Source: Hyalella azteca
Taxonomy: Eukaryota; Arthropoda; Malacostraca; Amphipoda; Hyalellidae
Direction: 5' to 3'
DNA length: 64,000 nt
NCBI RefSeq assembly: GCF_000764305.2
Contig: NW_025944508.1
Coordinates: forward strand, 124,001 to 188,000
This document shows, in pieces, positions 13,544 to 24,862 of the stretch. Numbering within the stretch: the stretch's first letter is position 1; the number at the start of each line of letters is the position of its first letter. Under the pieces are notes generated by a model that was given only the letters and a program-made list of their open reading frames with translations, made no database searches and was not told the origin of the DNA. Made by a program: the position numbers and the translations under genes.

Positions 13544-13595
13544 TACTGTTAATTACCTTCGAGCAAGTCACGCAGTGCTGATACTGTTAATTACC
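13514..13595 (+). repeat. 38-bp tandem duplication of the CUB-gene stop region
   Basis: The unit attaccttcgagcaagtcac plus the following gcagtgctgatactgtta occurs twice in direct succession. The first copy encodes the terminal FEQVTQC and stop codon. The second repeats both directly downstream, in a different frame offset (38 is not divisible by 3). Confidence 0.9.
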
Positions 13596-14447
13596 TTACT
13601 TGTAAATCAGACGAATGGCTGTCTCAGAAACAGTAATAGTATTGAACTAGTATGACTTGAATGAATGAGCGGCATCTCTGAGTTATTCACTATTAAATAA
13701 ATGTATGCGCTAGTGACAATGTTTTGTAGCATAAAGAATAACTATGTTGATTTAGTAACATCATTGTAGTTTTGTAGTGTGAAGTCGTACATCCGAACCT
13801 AAAAGACACATCGCGTGGCTGCGAGAGCCGCCCAATAAGCAAGGTCATTTTACGCTAATGAGATTCACATCAAATAACGATAACTTATCAATAAATTCTT
13901 AAATTACACTGATATTAAGGCAGTGGATGCCATCAAGATAATGTGCATATCTCAGTTAAGAAAGACTTAATACTCACAGTTTTAAGTAAACATTAAAACA
14001 AAGATATTCAGCTTTCAAGTTTTCAAGTGCGTTAAGAAGGCTGGACTAAAGGTAATTGTAATCAATTACGAAGTTGATGTTAGGCTTCGCTTTTTTTCAA
14101 GTAAACCTTTACCTACATTGTATTTTGCTCAAAATCATTAGTAATCTTTGACTTATCTTAAATTGAATGAGTGTTTAAGTTGAGAAAAATGGAATGTCTT
14201 GAAACGCTTATGAAGGAAATAAAACGTTAATAAATATTATCGTCGAAACTCGTGAAACGAAATCGTGCCAAACTAAAGATAAAAATTTATCTAAACTGTA
14301 GATTTAAGTTTAGATAAATGAAAAAATCTCAGAAATCACGCACGTGATTTCTGGGTGTATTGCTTTTTTTTAATATTTCAAATATATGTAAAGTAAGCAA
14401 TTGTAGAACGTCAGTTACAGCTTACGGCGTACACGGAGCTCAAGATA

Positions 14448-14627
14448 ATGGACAAATCAGAAAAATGGATGGATCAAATTGTTCAAATCGTGACACAATT
14501 TAGCCCCGTAGCACTGATACGCCCCATCGCCGTGCCATACTGGGCCAGAATGCCCAACACATGGGCAACACGTGCATCGCCTTACGGACAAAGGCCCACT
14601 CATTTGTATGAGTATCACACGAAGTAA
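14448..14627 (+). CDS. possible small ORF, 59 aa, unrecognised
   Basis: An ATG-to-TAA ORF reads MDKSEKWMDQIVQIVTQFSP, then a Pro/Trp/Arg-rich middle and the C-terminus LYEYHTK. It is more mixed in composition than the repeat-derived ORFs nearby, but I recognise no family, see no upstream promoter, and cannot exclude chance in 4 kb of noncoding DNA. It could also be a fragment of a decayed element. Confidence 0.2.
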   Translation: MDKSEKWMDQIVQIVTQFSPVALIRPIAVPYWARMPNTWATRASPYGQRPTHLYEYHTK

Positions 14628-17104
14628 CGTCGATGTCGTCGACAAATACGTCGTGATCTAATAATGTCTAATAATAATGTGATAACAGGGGTTATCAAAC
14701 TGGGGTAAATTACCTTAGAAGTAATGTTCGAATTTCCCAGAGGGTAATGGAGGGTCGACATCGAAATTCAACACTGGTAACATTTGTGAAAAGGCAACAT
14801 TCATATTGTGCTGTTGCAAATAGGGTAAGAAGAAGAAAATTTTTTGAAATCAGTGCCTTAACTAATGTAGTTAAAGTACTTATTTAAAACATTCTTTCAT
14901 GCCGGTCAGTGGCGATGCAACTGCCGGGAAGTGACGTCATTCCATGTAATGTTATTCATAATAAAGTAGCAGCGCTATTTCATAATTTTTATTCTCTACC
15001 TACTTCGATATTAAAGAAGTGCGACACACAAATGAATGATCATAAACAGGGGGTCCTGATTCCAGATCTATGAATGATCCAAAATAATGGAATGTTTCTG
15101 AATAAATGAATTAGCCTGAATTTGTGAATGGTCCTAAATTAGGAATCGTCAATAAAAGAATTATCTTAATATAAAGGAGGTCCTGAAATTGGAATGATGC
15201 TAGATTTATAAATGATCCTAAATAAGGGGAATGTATCTGAATAAAAGAATTGGCCTAAATTTGTGAATGGTTCTGAAGGGAATCATCCTCAATAAGAGAA
15301 TGATCATAAATAATTAAGATAATCATCTAGAATAAGAGATGAAGATGAAAAGTCAATACTGAAACGGAGCGACAACTTAATATTGTTTGCTTTTCTTTAG
15401 GAAATTTATTGCAAAATTTCTGCTTCTGTAATTGTTTGAACGCCAAAATCTTCTGAACGCTATAAAAAAATCGGTTGCTAAATAAATAAATTATCTTCAA
15501 TTAAAATTATTTATAATCGATTTAATGCTTAAACGGCCCGTCATAGATACAAGGAATCGCTGTGGGAACGGAAGTTTTAATACAAATTTAAAAATGTAAT
15601 TTCTTCATCATGATTTGTAAGCCTAGAAATATCAACTCAATCCGAACAGCGTTTACTTCCTGCTTGTATTTCCGAGTCTAAATTTAAGCTAATTCTACCA
15701 ATTCTTCCCTTGAATAAAAAAGTTTTGAATAAATATGAACTTTGAATAAAAGTAAACACTTATAATTTTATTTCTTCTAAAAGCTGAGCTTTTATGCGAT
15801 ATTCTCATGTACCCTGACTGCCTTCAATTAAGTACAATGTACTATTTATAAAGACGTTATTTTTTTGAAAAAAAGTGCCCGGAAAGTTCCCAATTTTATA
15901 GGGTCAGCAGATTTAATTTAAAATATGCATTAATTATGGGTTAATTTGAAATATTATGGCACGATATTCGAAAATCGTTATTTTTCTTACGCAAAAAATG
16001 TCAAGAAAATTCACCAGTTTACAAAGGAGAAATTTTTTATTTAAAATGTTGTTTATTCATTGCGAATTTGTTTTCTTTTTAAGGTAATTTAAATGTGAAA
16101 TTAAATTCATTTTTTAAATAATTGTGATCGGTTCTTTTTCTTTAGGCCAATCACAAGCTCTCATACTCGGCTCTCTTACAATTATAATTAATAATTATTT
16201 TAAATATACCTAATATTTTCTCGATTATAACAGATATTTCGATACCATATTAGAGTGATTATTATTCACGAATTATTACAGAGAACTTAAATGTAGAATA
16301 ATGCTGATTGAAAAAAAATTTCAAAACGAACTCGTTTTCAGCGCAAGCCGGTTACAAAGATCTTTTTCACCAAAATCGAATACATGAATTTCGCTTAAAG
16401 TTTCTTGACGTTGTCTTCTCAGGAGGAAAATACGCAAATTTGTTTGTATTTCTGGCGGAAATGAAAAGAAGGTAATTTTTGGTTGGCATGAGCGGCTACG
16501 TCACCTGCAGTCTTGTCCGCTGATATTCAGTTTCCGGCGATGCTTAGGAGGCGGAAATTGGGCTCGGTATGGTGGCCAGAGGTTGCCAGATGGGCTGAAA
16601 TGGCCTACAGTCCGCGAACGAAAAAGGCCAAAAAAGGCCCACCGTACAATATTTACCAGTACATTTTTAGGCTGCGGTGCAAAAAATCTATTTTGGTTGT
16701 AATATATAAAATACAATTAGGACAGAAGGACGTTGATAGAATTTAAGTACGAATAACTTTGGCAACAGTTCACTCATCTGTTGATATGTAATTAATTCAT
16801 AATTATCGCTCAAATTTGTAAAAACTTTTGCCCAAGCCAATATTGGCCATGATGGGAGAACATATTTTTTAGTTTTCTTGGAAGAAACACAATATTGAAG
16901 TATGTACAGAGTATTAAACCGAAATTTTGCTGATAAATGAGCACACCGGTCTCCCGTTTATTCTACCATATATTTTTTCATTTATCAAATCTTCATTTAC
17001 CAATTATTTATAATTAGTCCACTTTCCTGCTTTCCGCGCACTCACAAATTCGATAATTCAACAGTGCCTTATTAAACATCTGACTCATTTTCAAGTGTAT
17101 GTAC

Positions 17105-17250
17105 ACACATGTTTAGTCATTCATTTCTGTTTGTACTCACATATTCATTCATTTACCAGCGCATGTACTCACATATTCATTCATTTACCAGCGCATGTAC
17201 TCACATATTCATTCATTTACCAGCGCATGTACTCACATATTCATTCATTG
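17105..17250. repeat. 32-bp tandem repeat (gtactcacatattcattcat unit)
   Basis: Three to four near-identical copies of gtactcacatattcattcat plus ttaccagcgcat, preceded by a diverged copy. Confidence 0.85.
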
Positions 17251-17550
17251 CTGCGTAAAAAACCTACAATTTAGTAAAGTTGCTGCCTTGCGCGAAACTT
17301 CACTCCGGATGTTTCGGTCGCGCCGGTACAGCGCCCGCGGTACAGAACCAGATAAGAAAACGAAACGTTGGTAATTAGTGGTAATAACTCCTGCCTTTCT
17401 TTGTCAACACCTCAACCACTACTCAGACACCTCGTCTATTTGTTTATGTTGACGTGCATGGTGGTGGTGCAAGGTGGTGGTGCATGGTGGTGGTGCATGG
17501 TGGTGATGGGTTGTGACGTCACAATTGGGTCTTTCCCGTCACTTTCACAG

Positions 17551-17688
17551 CGAGACGAGACGTTTCCCTGCCATTTTTTTGAGTCCCGCTTCCTGTTTTT
17601 GCTGAAGATATTCGAATATATTAGGAGGACCTGCAGCGCCCTGTTGCCAGACTCGCTCGAGAAACTTTACGAGGAAGACTTCGTCTTT
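17551..17688 (+). CDS. candidate internal exon, unrecognised
   Basis: A 138-nt segment is flanked by a strong acceptor (pyrimidine tract then tttcacag) and the donor gtaagc, open in one frame only and phase 0 at both ends. It encodes RDETFPCHFFESRFLFLLKI and then an acidic stretch ending EKLYEEDFVF, which has the look of a real protein. The next downstream exon (19968) needs a phase-1 donor, so the two cannot be joined directly. Either a small exon is missing between them, or this belongs to another transcript. Confidence 0.35.
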
Positions 17689-17737
17689 GTAAGCTCCTCG
17701 AGAACATTTGTTTTATATTATTTATTGTGAATCTTCG

Positions 17738-17828
17738 TTACCGTTACAAGTAATCTGCGTTACCGTTACAAGTAATCTGCGTTACCGTTACAAGTAATCT
17801 GCGTTACCGTTACAAGTAATCTGAGTTA
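17738..17828. repeat. 22-bp tandem repeat (cgttaccgttacaagtaatctg)
   Basis: Four copies, the last slightly diverged, about 50 bp downstream of the donor of the candidate exon at 17551-17688. Confidence 0.85.
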
Positions 17829-18055
17829 CACTTACGAGAACAAATCAAAGTCGTCACCGGAGCTGTTGAAGCAACTTCGCGATTCACTCTTCATCCAGTC
17901 TTCAAGTATTCAAAATATATTCCTGCTCCTAGAAAATCTTGGTGGATATTCATAAATTTTCGAGTAATTCTAGTATTCAAGTGATTCTTGAGGAATGGTA
18001 CTAGGAGGAACAGTCGGACCCATGCGTCACACGGACGTTGCACGCGATGTAAGTT

Positions 18056-18085
18056 CTGTCTCTTATACACATCTAGATGTGTATA
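18056..18085. other. Tn5/Nextera mate-pair junction adapter left in the assembly
   Basis: Positions 18056-18074 read ctgtctcttatacacatct, the reverse complement of the 19-bp Tn5 mosaic end. Positions 18075-18085 (agatgtgtata) begin the inverted second mosaic end, as in the Nextera mate-pair circularisation junction. The inverted copy is cut by the N at 18086. This is library adapter and not genome; the ORF at 17988-18428 that runs across it is an artefact. Confidence 0.93.
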
Positions 18086-18086
18086 N

Positions 18087-18320
18087 TACGTGAACTTATG
18101 CCGCTACGTGTACTTAGACCGCTACGTGAACTCATGCCGCTACGTGTACTTAGACCGCTGCGTGAACTTATGCCGCTACGTGTACTTAGACCGCTACGTG
18201 AACTCATGCCGCTACGTGTACTTAGACTGCTGCGTGAACTTATGCCGCTACGTGTACTTAGACCGCTATGTGAACTTATGCCGCTACGTGTACTTAGACC
18301 GCTACGTGAACTTATGCAAC
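18087..18320. repeat. 36-bp tandem repeat (cgctacgtgtacttagaccg unit)
   Basis: About six and a half copies of a unit alternating cgctacgtgtacttagac and cgctacgtgaacttatgc follow the N at 18086. A related phrase (gctacgtgtacttgg) appears near 755-790. All three frames on both strands stay open through the array, so the ORFs are not counted. Confidence 0.85.
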
Positions 18321-18519
18321 TACATGTACTCAAAAGCGAGTTCTGAAAGCCAGGCAGAGAAGCATGACACCAGATACATGAAACAAGAGAGAAATAAAAA
18401 TTCTTACACTAATGCATGCAAATCTTAATGAAATTTCAGTTTGTAATGAAATGATGCTTACGGCCACTCAGTCCGGCAGCTCTTTCATCATTTTGTGAAA
18501 CTTTAGAGTAAATTAAAGC

Positions 18520-18665
18520 TAGTATATAGCACCTATAGCATGAACCAATTGAAGCTAGTATAGTACCTATGGCATCTACCAATTGAAGCTAAAATATTAC
18601 CTATAGCATTTACCAATTAAAGCTAGAATAGTACTATAGCATCTACTAACTAACGCCGGAATAGT
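18520..18665. repeat. ~45-bp degenerate repeat (accaattgaagctagtatag)
   Basis: Four diverged copies of accaattgaagctagtatag plus tacctatagcat. Noncoding. Confidence 0.65.
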
Positions 18666-19967
18666 ACCTATCACATCATCCGCTTAACTATTTTTGAGAA
18701 TACGGCCGCTGATTCATAACTAAATGCTTTCAAAATGAACTCGCGTGCCGGAAATGTTCAAAAGTATGAAGCTAGGACAGTGCAAAGCTAGGGCATACAG
18801 ACGGCATGTGCGTGCACCGACCATTAGCTTGCATTGTGTAGGGGAGATGTGCGAAGAGTACATGTGAACTGCATTTACAGTACAAATATATACACCGCAA
18901 CTATCGCTTAACCATATTCTGCATGGTAGCTGGCGTTATTATATAACTGCGTACTCCTCATACACTAAAAATATTCTCGTTATATTCTTGCATGCTTCTA
19001 TAGCCAATGGATCATAAGTTTAACCGTCCGCTGATGTTAAAAAGTGCGTTGAGCGAACACTGAAAAAAATCGACGGGCAAAAAGGTTAGTGTTAGGCACA
19101 AACTTATTCACAGTACAGCACAATCTGGCCTAACAAACGTCCAGTGAATGAACACAAGTTCTACGAATTCACCCTCAGTGACCCTTTGAGAAAAAAATTT
19201 CAAGCAATATTACTTCCTTCATGAAGTCGCAGAGGTTGTAAACGACCATTATACTCGTATATAAGCCACTATTTTGTTTAATAAAGATACACTTTAAAAT
19301 TCTTAGAATGGATAGGCGGAAATACTCTGTAAAGTTATTGTTCGATGTGTTAAAATTTAAAAATGATAAATAAAGTTTTTGTAAGATATTTATGTCCCAT
19401 TGCTCACGATTAAAGACAGATTGCGTCGCAGTGCAGAGATAGCAACAGTGTGGGCAACAGGCGCGCTTACTGTTATTCCTGTTACTGCAGTTGTTTGTTA
19501 TTCTGGGAACTGAAACTAGGGCTTATGATTCTTAGAAGCTAATCATGAACTACGCTGACCTTTTATTAAGAGCACGCATGTTTTTTTGAGGCACTGCAGC
19601 ATAATTCGATGTAACAGGAGTGTAATTCAACTTTATTCATTGAATAGTGAAAAAAAATTCGAGTCGCAAGAAAAATATCAGAGTACTCAGAATAATCTTA
19701 GAATCGTGAGAATACAATAAGAGAAACTACCATAAAAGTTTTACAATACTTGAACCTTGCTACTTATAAGTTACAGTAATAAGAATAATATACATTAATA
19801 ACGCGTTCAATCATCGCACATTAATTGTCATGTAGCAGTACTGTCTTGATAACAATGACTTCTTTACACTGTAAGATGAGTAACCGTGAGGTTGACGTAC
19901 TATCTTCACTACCGCGACTCAATAATATTATTACAATTTAACTAAAAAGTTAGTTTTATTTTCGCAG

Positions 19968-22900
19968 TTGGCCTTCAGAGGCCGAGGGTGCAAGGGCATT
20001 TCGTGCTGCTACTGGCCGGCGAGTCCAACCAGGTACTGAAGCTGGTGCAGCGTGCTGCTGGTGCTGCTGGTGCTGCTGGTGCTGCTGGTGCTGCTGGTGA
20101 TGCTGCATACATCATCCAGAAAGGCTATCGATCCGCGGACAACAACAATGATGGTGAATAAACGAGTTTTATTAGATGAGTCAATTGCTTTCTCTTTGCT
20201 TTGTATTATGAGTAAATTTGAGCCTTTGTACCGTCCGTGCAATTCAGACAAATGAGCGAGACTTTTTCGAAATATCGATGTCATTTTTGCTTTTGCTTGG
20301 GTCATCTAGAACTAGTTTTGCGTGCAAAATTACGTGTTTTTTTGCAATGCTGTGGGTAAGAGAGCGCGTCACTATTAGGACAATATGAGCCATTCATTTC
20401 TCTGATTATGAAAATTCGTTTACTGTTTCTTCTGAACGTGATAGAAACATTCAGAGATAGCGCACGTTCACAAACTTAATAGCACGATTTTAACACTAGG
20501 TAAATTATTATTATTTATTTTACAACATTATTTTGATAATCGGCGAGTTCATTTTTCTTCGTGTGCCTACCGGGTTTTGTTTCTATTAAACTTGAGTAAT
20601 TTTCTAATTAATTTTTCCAAACTACTAAAATTTTGATTTAAAATTATAGCTTGAAAATTTGGAAATTGTAAAATTTACATTTTCGACTCCGTGTATTGAC
20701 ATCAAGTTATCAATATTAGTTGTGATGATAGTTTATTAACCATTTCTTAAATTTAAAATTTCGACTCCGTACATAAACATCAAGTTATCAATATTAGTTG
20801 AAGTGATGATCGGTATTAACCATTTCTTAAATTTAAATTTTCGACTCTGTGTATAAACATCAAGTTATCAATATTAGTTGTGATGATAGTTTATTAACCA
20901 TTTCTGAACTTAGAATGCATGGTCGTGACGAGTTACATCACGTCCCCTCGCCTCCCCTCATCCCCCGTCCTCGTTACCGTCGAGAGCCTCCACCACAGAG
21001 GAGCCTTCGTCACCTCCCCCACCAGGGGGCAGCTTGCGGTCCAGGTAACCAAATTAAATTATGGTCTTGATTACGCCACTTAATAATAATAAACGATGGG
21101 GAGCATTAAATACTATTATTTATCTCTATTAGTACTATAAAATTTTATATGTACAATATATTAATTAACAATATGTTACACGATTTACATATTAATAATA
21201 AACGATGGTAGCGTAAAATATTATTATTTATCTATATTAATACAAAAATAAATTATATATAATATATTATTTAAAAATATTTTACGCGACTTAATATTAA
21301 TAAACAATGGGTAGCATTGAATATTATTATTTATCTATATTAACACTATAATATATTATACATAATATATGAATTAATAATATTTTACGCGACTTAATAA
21401 TAATAAACGATGGGTAGCGTTAAATATTATTATTTATTTATATTAATACAAAATATTTTACGCGACTTAATAATAATAAACGATGGGTAGCGTTGAATAT
21501 TATTATTTATCTATATTAATACAAAAATAAATTATATATAATATATTATTAATACTTTATGCGACTTAATAATAATAAGCGATGGGTAGCGTTATATATT
21601 ATTATTTATCTATAATAATACAATAATATGTTATATATTCAATATATTACCTACTAATAATAAACGACCTACTAATAATAAACGAAGGGTTGCGTTAAAT
21701 ATTAAATAAATATATATATACGATGTCGATACGATATACGATGTATATATATACGAGGTATATATTTACGATGTAAATATATATACGATGTCTTTGAATA
21801 CGATGAATAAAATTAATAATTAATGAAAAAAGAATAATAATGATTTAAAAAAGTGTTGAATGGTTAGATCCCACCTGAAGATAAATAACGTCGAAATGAC
21901 GTTGAAATAACGTTCAATCGAGGTAATGTCAACATTACAACGTTAATTCAATGCCAGATGCTTAATTGAATGTTACTCGCGAATATCTCAATGTTATGAA
22001 AAAATATACGCAAAAATAATTCATATAAGAGTGAAAATAAAATGTTCGTAAAATTGTAGCCGAGTTAGGAAAAGTACACATTTTTCGAACGAATCTAAGG
22101 CAAACAAGTACTTTCTATAATTACAATAGTACCGTATTATTTATACGGTACCATATATCTTTCTTCCTCTAATTATTGCATTATAAAACATGGGTAAAGA
22201 ATTCTTATTATTATTAGATTTATTCCAATATTATGTTCCTCGATTGAGCGGGCAATCATTAATCTTCACTGCTAACGTGTTACGTTTGCTTAAACGTTAG
22301 AGAGTTTAAACGTTATANAAACTTTATAGAGTTAAACACTATATATTTTATACATTACATCGTTTAAGTGCTATGTTGTTTAAATTCTACATAGTTTAAA
22401 CGTTATATATTATAAACTATATATGGTTTAAACGTTATACATTTTAAATGAAAAGTTTAAACATTATATAGTTTAAACTATATATAGCTTAAACATTATA
22501 TATTTTGAACGATATATAGTTTAAACGAAATATATTTTAAACTATATGTAGTTTAAACATTATATAGTTTAAACGATATACTGTATAGCTTAGACATTAT
22601 ATATTTTGGATGATACATAGTTTAAACGATATATATTTTAAATGCTATATAGATTAAGCTATATATTTACACGATATATAGTTTAACCGTCATTCTCGTC
22701 CGCGTTTCCCCTCAGACGAGCGGCACGCCCCCCTCGCTGGCAGACGACCCTCGAATGTTCCAGATGGTGCAGGGCGAGGGCGGCGGCATGCAGCTCGTTC
22801 ATCATGGCTCAGGTCAGTTATATGTCGAAATTTTTTTAAAATATTGTTACTAAATTATTAAGTTCCTTATTTTAGGAATAGATTTCTTCTAAATTTTATT

Positions 22901-23276
22901 TGGCAATGCACGCAATGAAAATAGTGATACAAAAGTAAAAAAATTTTGTGCGTTGAAATTCAACATTGTTTTACGGATTCTCTATTGCCAATGCACGCAA
23001 TAACAGGCGTATTTATTAATAAAGTAAAGAAATTCATAATTTTTTTGCTAATGCACGGAATAAAAGGGTGTTACTAATGTAAATAAATAAAGTTGAAAAT
23101 GAATATTTTCTTGTAGATTCTATATTGTTGATGGACGCATTTTAAACATTATTGATTTTGTTATTGGTTGTCCAGGACTGGCGGTGAGCCACGCCGGCGC
23201 GTCGCTTACCCTCGTCACCCTCACGTCGCGACCCTCACTGGAGCTTGAATTTAACCTTCTGCCCTGTGGGTCGTAG
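19968..23276 (+). CDS. unrecognised, possibly beta-trefoil protein, 3' four exons
   Basis: Exons 19968-20153, 20914-21044, 22716-22812 and 23176-23276 (TAG) join in phase 1, 0, 1. The first reads HFVLLLAGESNQVLKLV, an Ala-Gly run from a ctg/gtg repeat, then GYRSADNNNDG. The second begins at Cys (CMVV) and has LVTVESLHHRGAFVTSP and GQLAVQ. The third has DDPRMFQMV and MQLVHH. The last has GASLTLVTL and ends LEFNLLPCGS. The minus-strand gene at 26745-29552 matches it exon for exon, which fixed the splice sites. Short beta-strand blocks with G-x-FV(T/S) turns resemble beta-trefoils such as fascin; this is inference. The upstream start is not found. The donor at 20153 would read into a TAA if unspliced. 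An AATAAA lies near 23558. Confidence 0.6.
20689..20913 (+). repeat. ~79-bp tandem repeat ending at a 3' splice site
   Basis: Three copies of acatcaagttatcaatatta with following ttagttg...ttattaaccatttct. The last copy runs directly into the acceptor (tttctgaacttag) of the exon starting at 20914, so the native intron end is the repeated unit. Confidence 0.8.
21050..21690. repeat. AT-rich tandem repeat (aataataaacgatgggtagc)
   Basis: About six units of roughly 75-120 bp containing aataataaacgatgggtagc and ttatttatctatattaatac. Intronic in the plus-strand unrecognised gene. Confidence 0.8.
22290..22690. repeat. AT-rich repeat of gtttaaacgttatatatttt
   Basis: Many short, diverged and partly palindromic units around gtttaaac and its variants, crossing the N at 22317. 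Ends just before the exon starting at 22716. Confidence 0.75.
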
Positions 23277-23299
23277 CGCTGGGTTGTGACTTGCAATCT

Positions 23300-24540
23300 C
23301 GTTTTAATTAACGTGGAAAAAATCTATGTCTTGAGTTAATTGTAGAATTTTCTGTGAAAATGGGCGTGTGATTGTTAAATGTCATGAATTTTGCAATTCT
23401 TTCTATGAAATTTTTAGTGAAACGTCGTGGTGTCTTTAGCACAAAAACTAGATTTTTCTGGCCATTTAAATTAATTTAATGTTAATATTTATAGAATGTA
23501 TACATTTCTTAAAATTCTCCTTCAAAGAATGTGTTTTAAATTATAATTTTCCGTTTAAATAAAAATTTTGAGAAATGAAATTAATAACACAAGAGCGATG
23601 CGAGGAATGAAAGTGTTGTGCAAAATAAATACGTTATGAAAAATAAACATCTTGTGAAAGATAATAAACATATTGTGGAAAATAAACGTTTTGTAAGAAA
23701 AAAAAACGTGTTGTAAACGTTAGGTTAGGGAAAAAACAAACACCACGTGTCGTAGGAATATATATACTTGGTAATGACAGTACATGTTATTGATTTATAA
23801 AAAAGTTTTCTGTACATCACTTCGTATGACCTTTGTTGCGGTAAATTTCAGCGCAACTAAATCCTTCGTACACCAAAAATAAAGTGTTCTGCTTACATCC
23901 ATCAATAAGATATCTAGCTTATCTCCAACAGCAAAATATCCAGCTTAGCCCCAAAATTACGATGTCCAGCTTATAAATAACCAGACATAAACAGGTTAAA
24001 ATTCTGCCGCTTCATTTTTACCAGGTTTTCCATAGACAAAATGTTAGAAAGGTTCATTTCTGCTGATGAGCAATATTCTTCGGCCGCATTGTGTTCAAGG
24101 GACATTGCATTGATTCTAACTTATGTACAAATCCTCATTTAAATATATTTTATTATCATTCCTATTTCGTCTATATTATTCCAAAATTATACCAACTAAG
24201 CTATGTACACAAAAGCTTTGAGGGAAAACTGCATAAATGACATGGCGCGAGTAAAGCATTAAGATAAATGTGATCGATTAAGATGAATGGGAGCATTAGA
24301 ATTAATGTGATGCATTAAAATAAGTGTGAAGCATTGAAATAAATGTTAAGATAAATATGATGGATTATGACCAATGTGATGCATTAAGATGAATGTGATG
24401 GAATCAAACGAAAGTGATGTACTAAGATGATTAAGATGATTGAGGATATGAGTGATGCAGTAGAAGGAAGATGGTGTAAAGTGAAGCAGAAGATGGCGGA
24501 AACTGAAGCAGAGAAGAGACGTGAATTGTCGCGAATGCAT
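23300..24540. other. 3' flank of the plus-strand gene, noncoding
   Basis: AT-rich sequence with repeated aaataaacg/ttgtgaaa phrases at 23600-23720 and gatgcattaagatgaatgtg units at 24260-24440. No gene seen. Confidence 0.5.
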
Positions 24541-24541
24541 T

Positions 24542-24862
24542 AATAGCGCACAAGTGTGTCAGTAATAGCGCACAAGTGGGTCAGTAATATCGCACAAGTG
24601 TGTCAGTAATATCGCACAAGTGTGTCAGTAATATTGCACAAGTGTGTCAGTAATATTGCACAAGTGTGTCAGTAATATCGCACAAGTGTGTCAGTAATAG
24701 CGCACAAGTGTGTCAGTAATATCGCACAAGTGTGTCAGTAATATCGCACAAGTGTGTCAGTAATATTGCACAAGTGTGTCAGTAATATTGCACAAGTGTG
24801 TCAGTAATATCGCACAAGTGTGTCAGTAATAGCGCACAAGTGTGTCAGTAATATCGCAGGTT
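24542..24862. repeat. 22-bp minisatellite (agtaatatcgcacaagtgtg unit)
   Basis: About fourteen near-perfect copies of agtaatatcgcacaagtgtgtc with a/g and c/t variants in a higher-order pattern. It lies between the convergent ends of the two paralogous genes. Confidence 0.9.

Larger units (their letters stand above)
13600..17550. other. intergenic region
   Basis: AT-rich DNA downstream of the CUB gene. An intact 59-codon ORF (14448-14627) is listed separately. Repeated aataatggaatgtttctgaa / gtgaatggtcctaaatt phrases occur at 15050-15310, and a 32-bp array at 17105-17250. I see nothing else that can be called. Confidence 0.5.

Noticed and set aside
17988..18428. 146-aa plus-strand ORF with YVYLDRYVN repeats
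   Set aside because: It crosses the mate-pair adapter and the N at 18086 and then a 36-bp tandem repeat.
20154..20160. Reading the plus-strand exon at 19968 as a terminal exon ending at the TAA at 20158
   Set aside because: The minus-strand paralogue splices at the equivalent position in the same phase, and a matching next exon starting with Cys exists at 20914.
24542..24862. CRISPR-like array of short repeats
   Set aside because: Units are contiguous with no unique spacers; it is a simple minisatellite in a eukaryotic genome.
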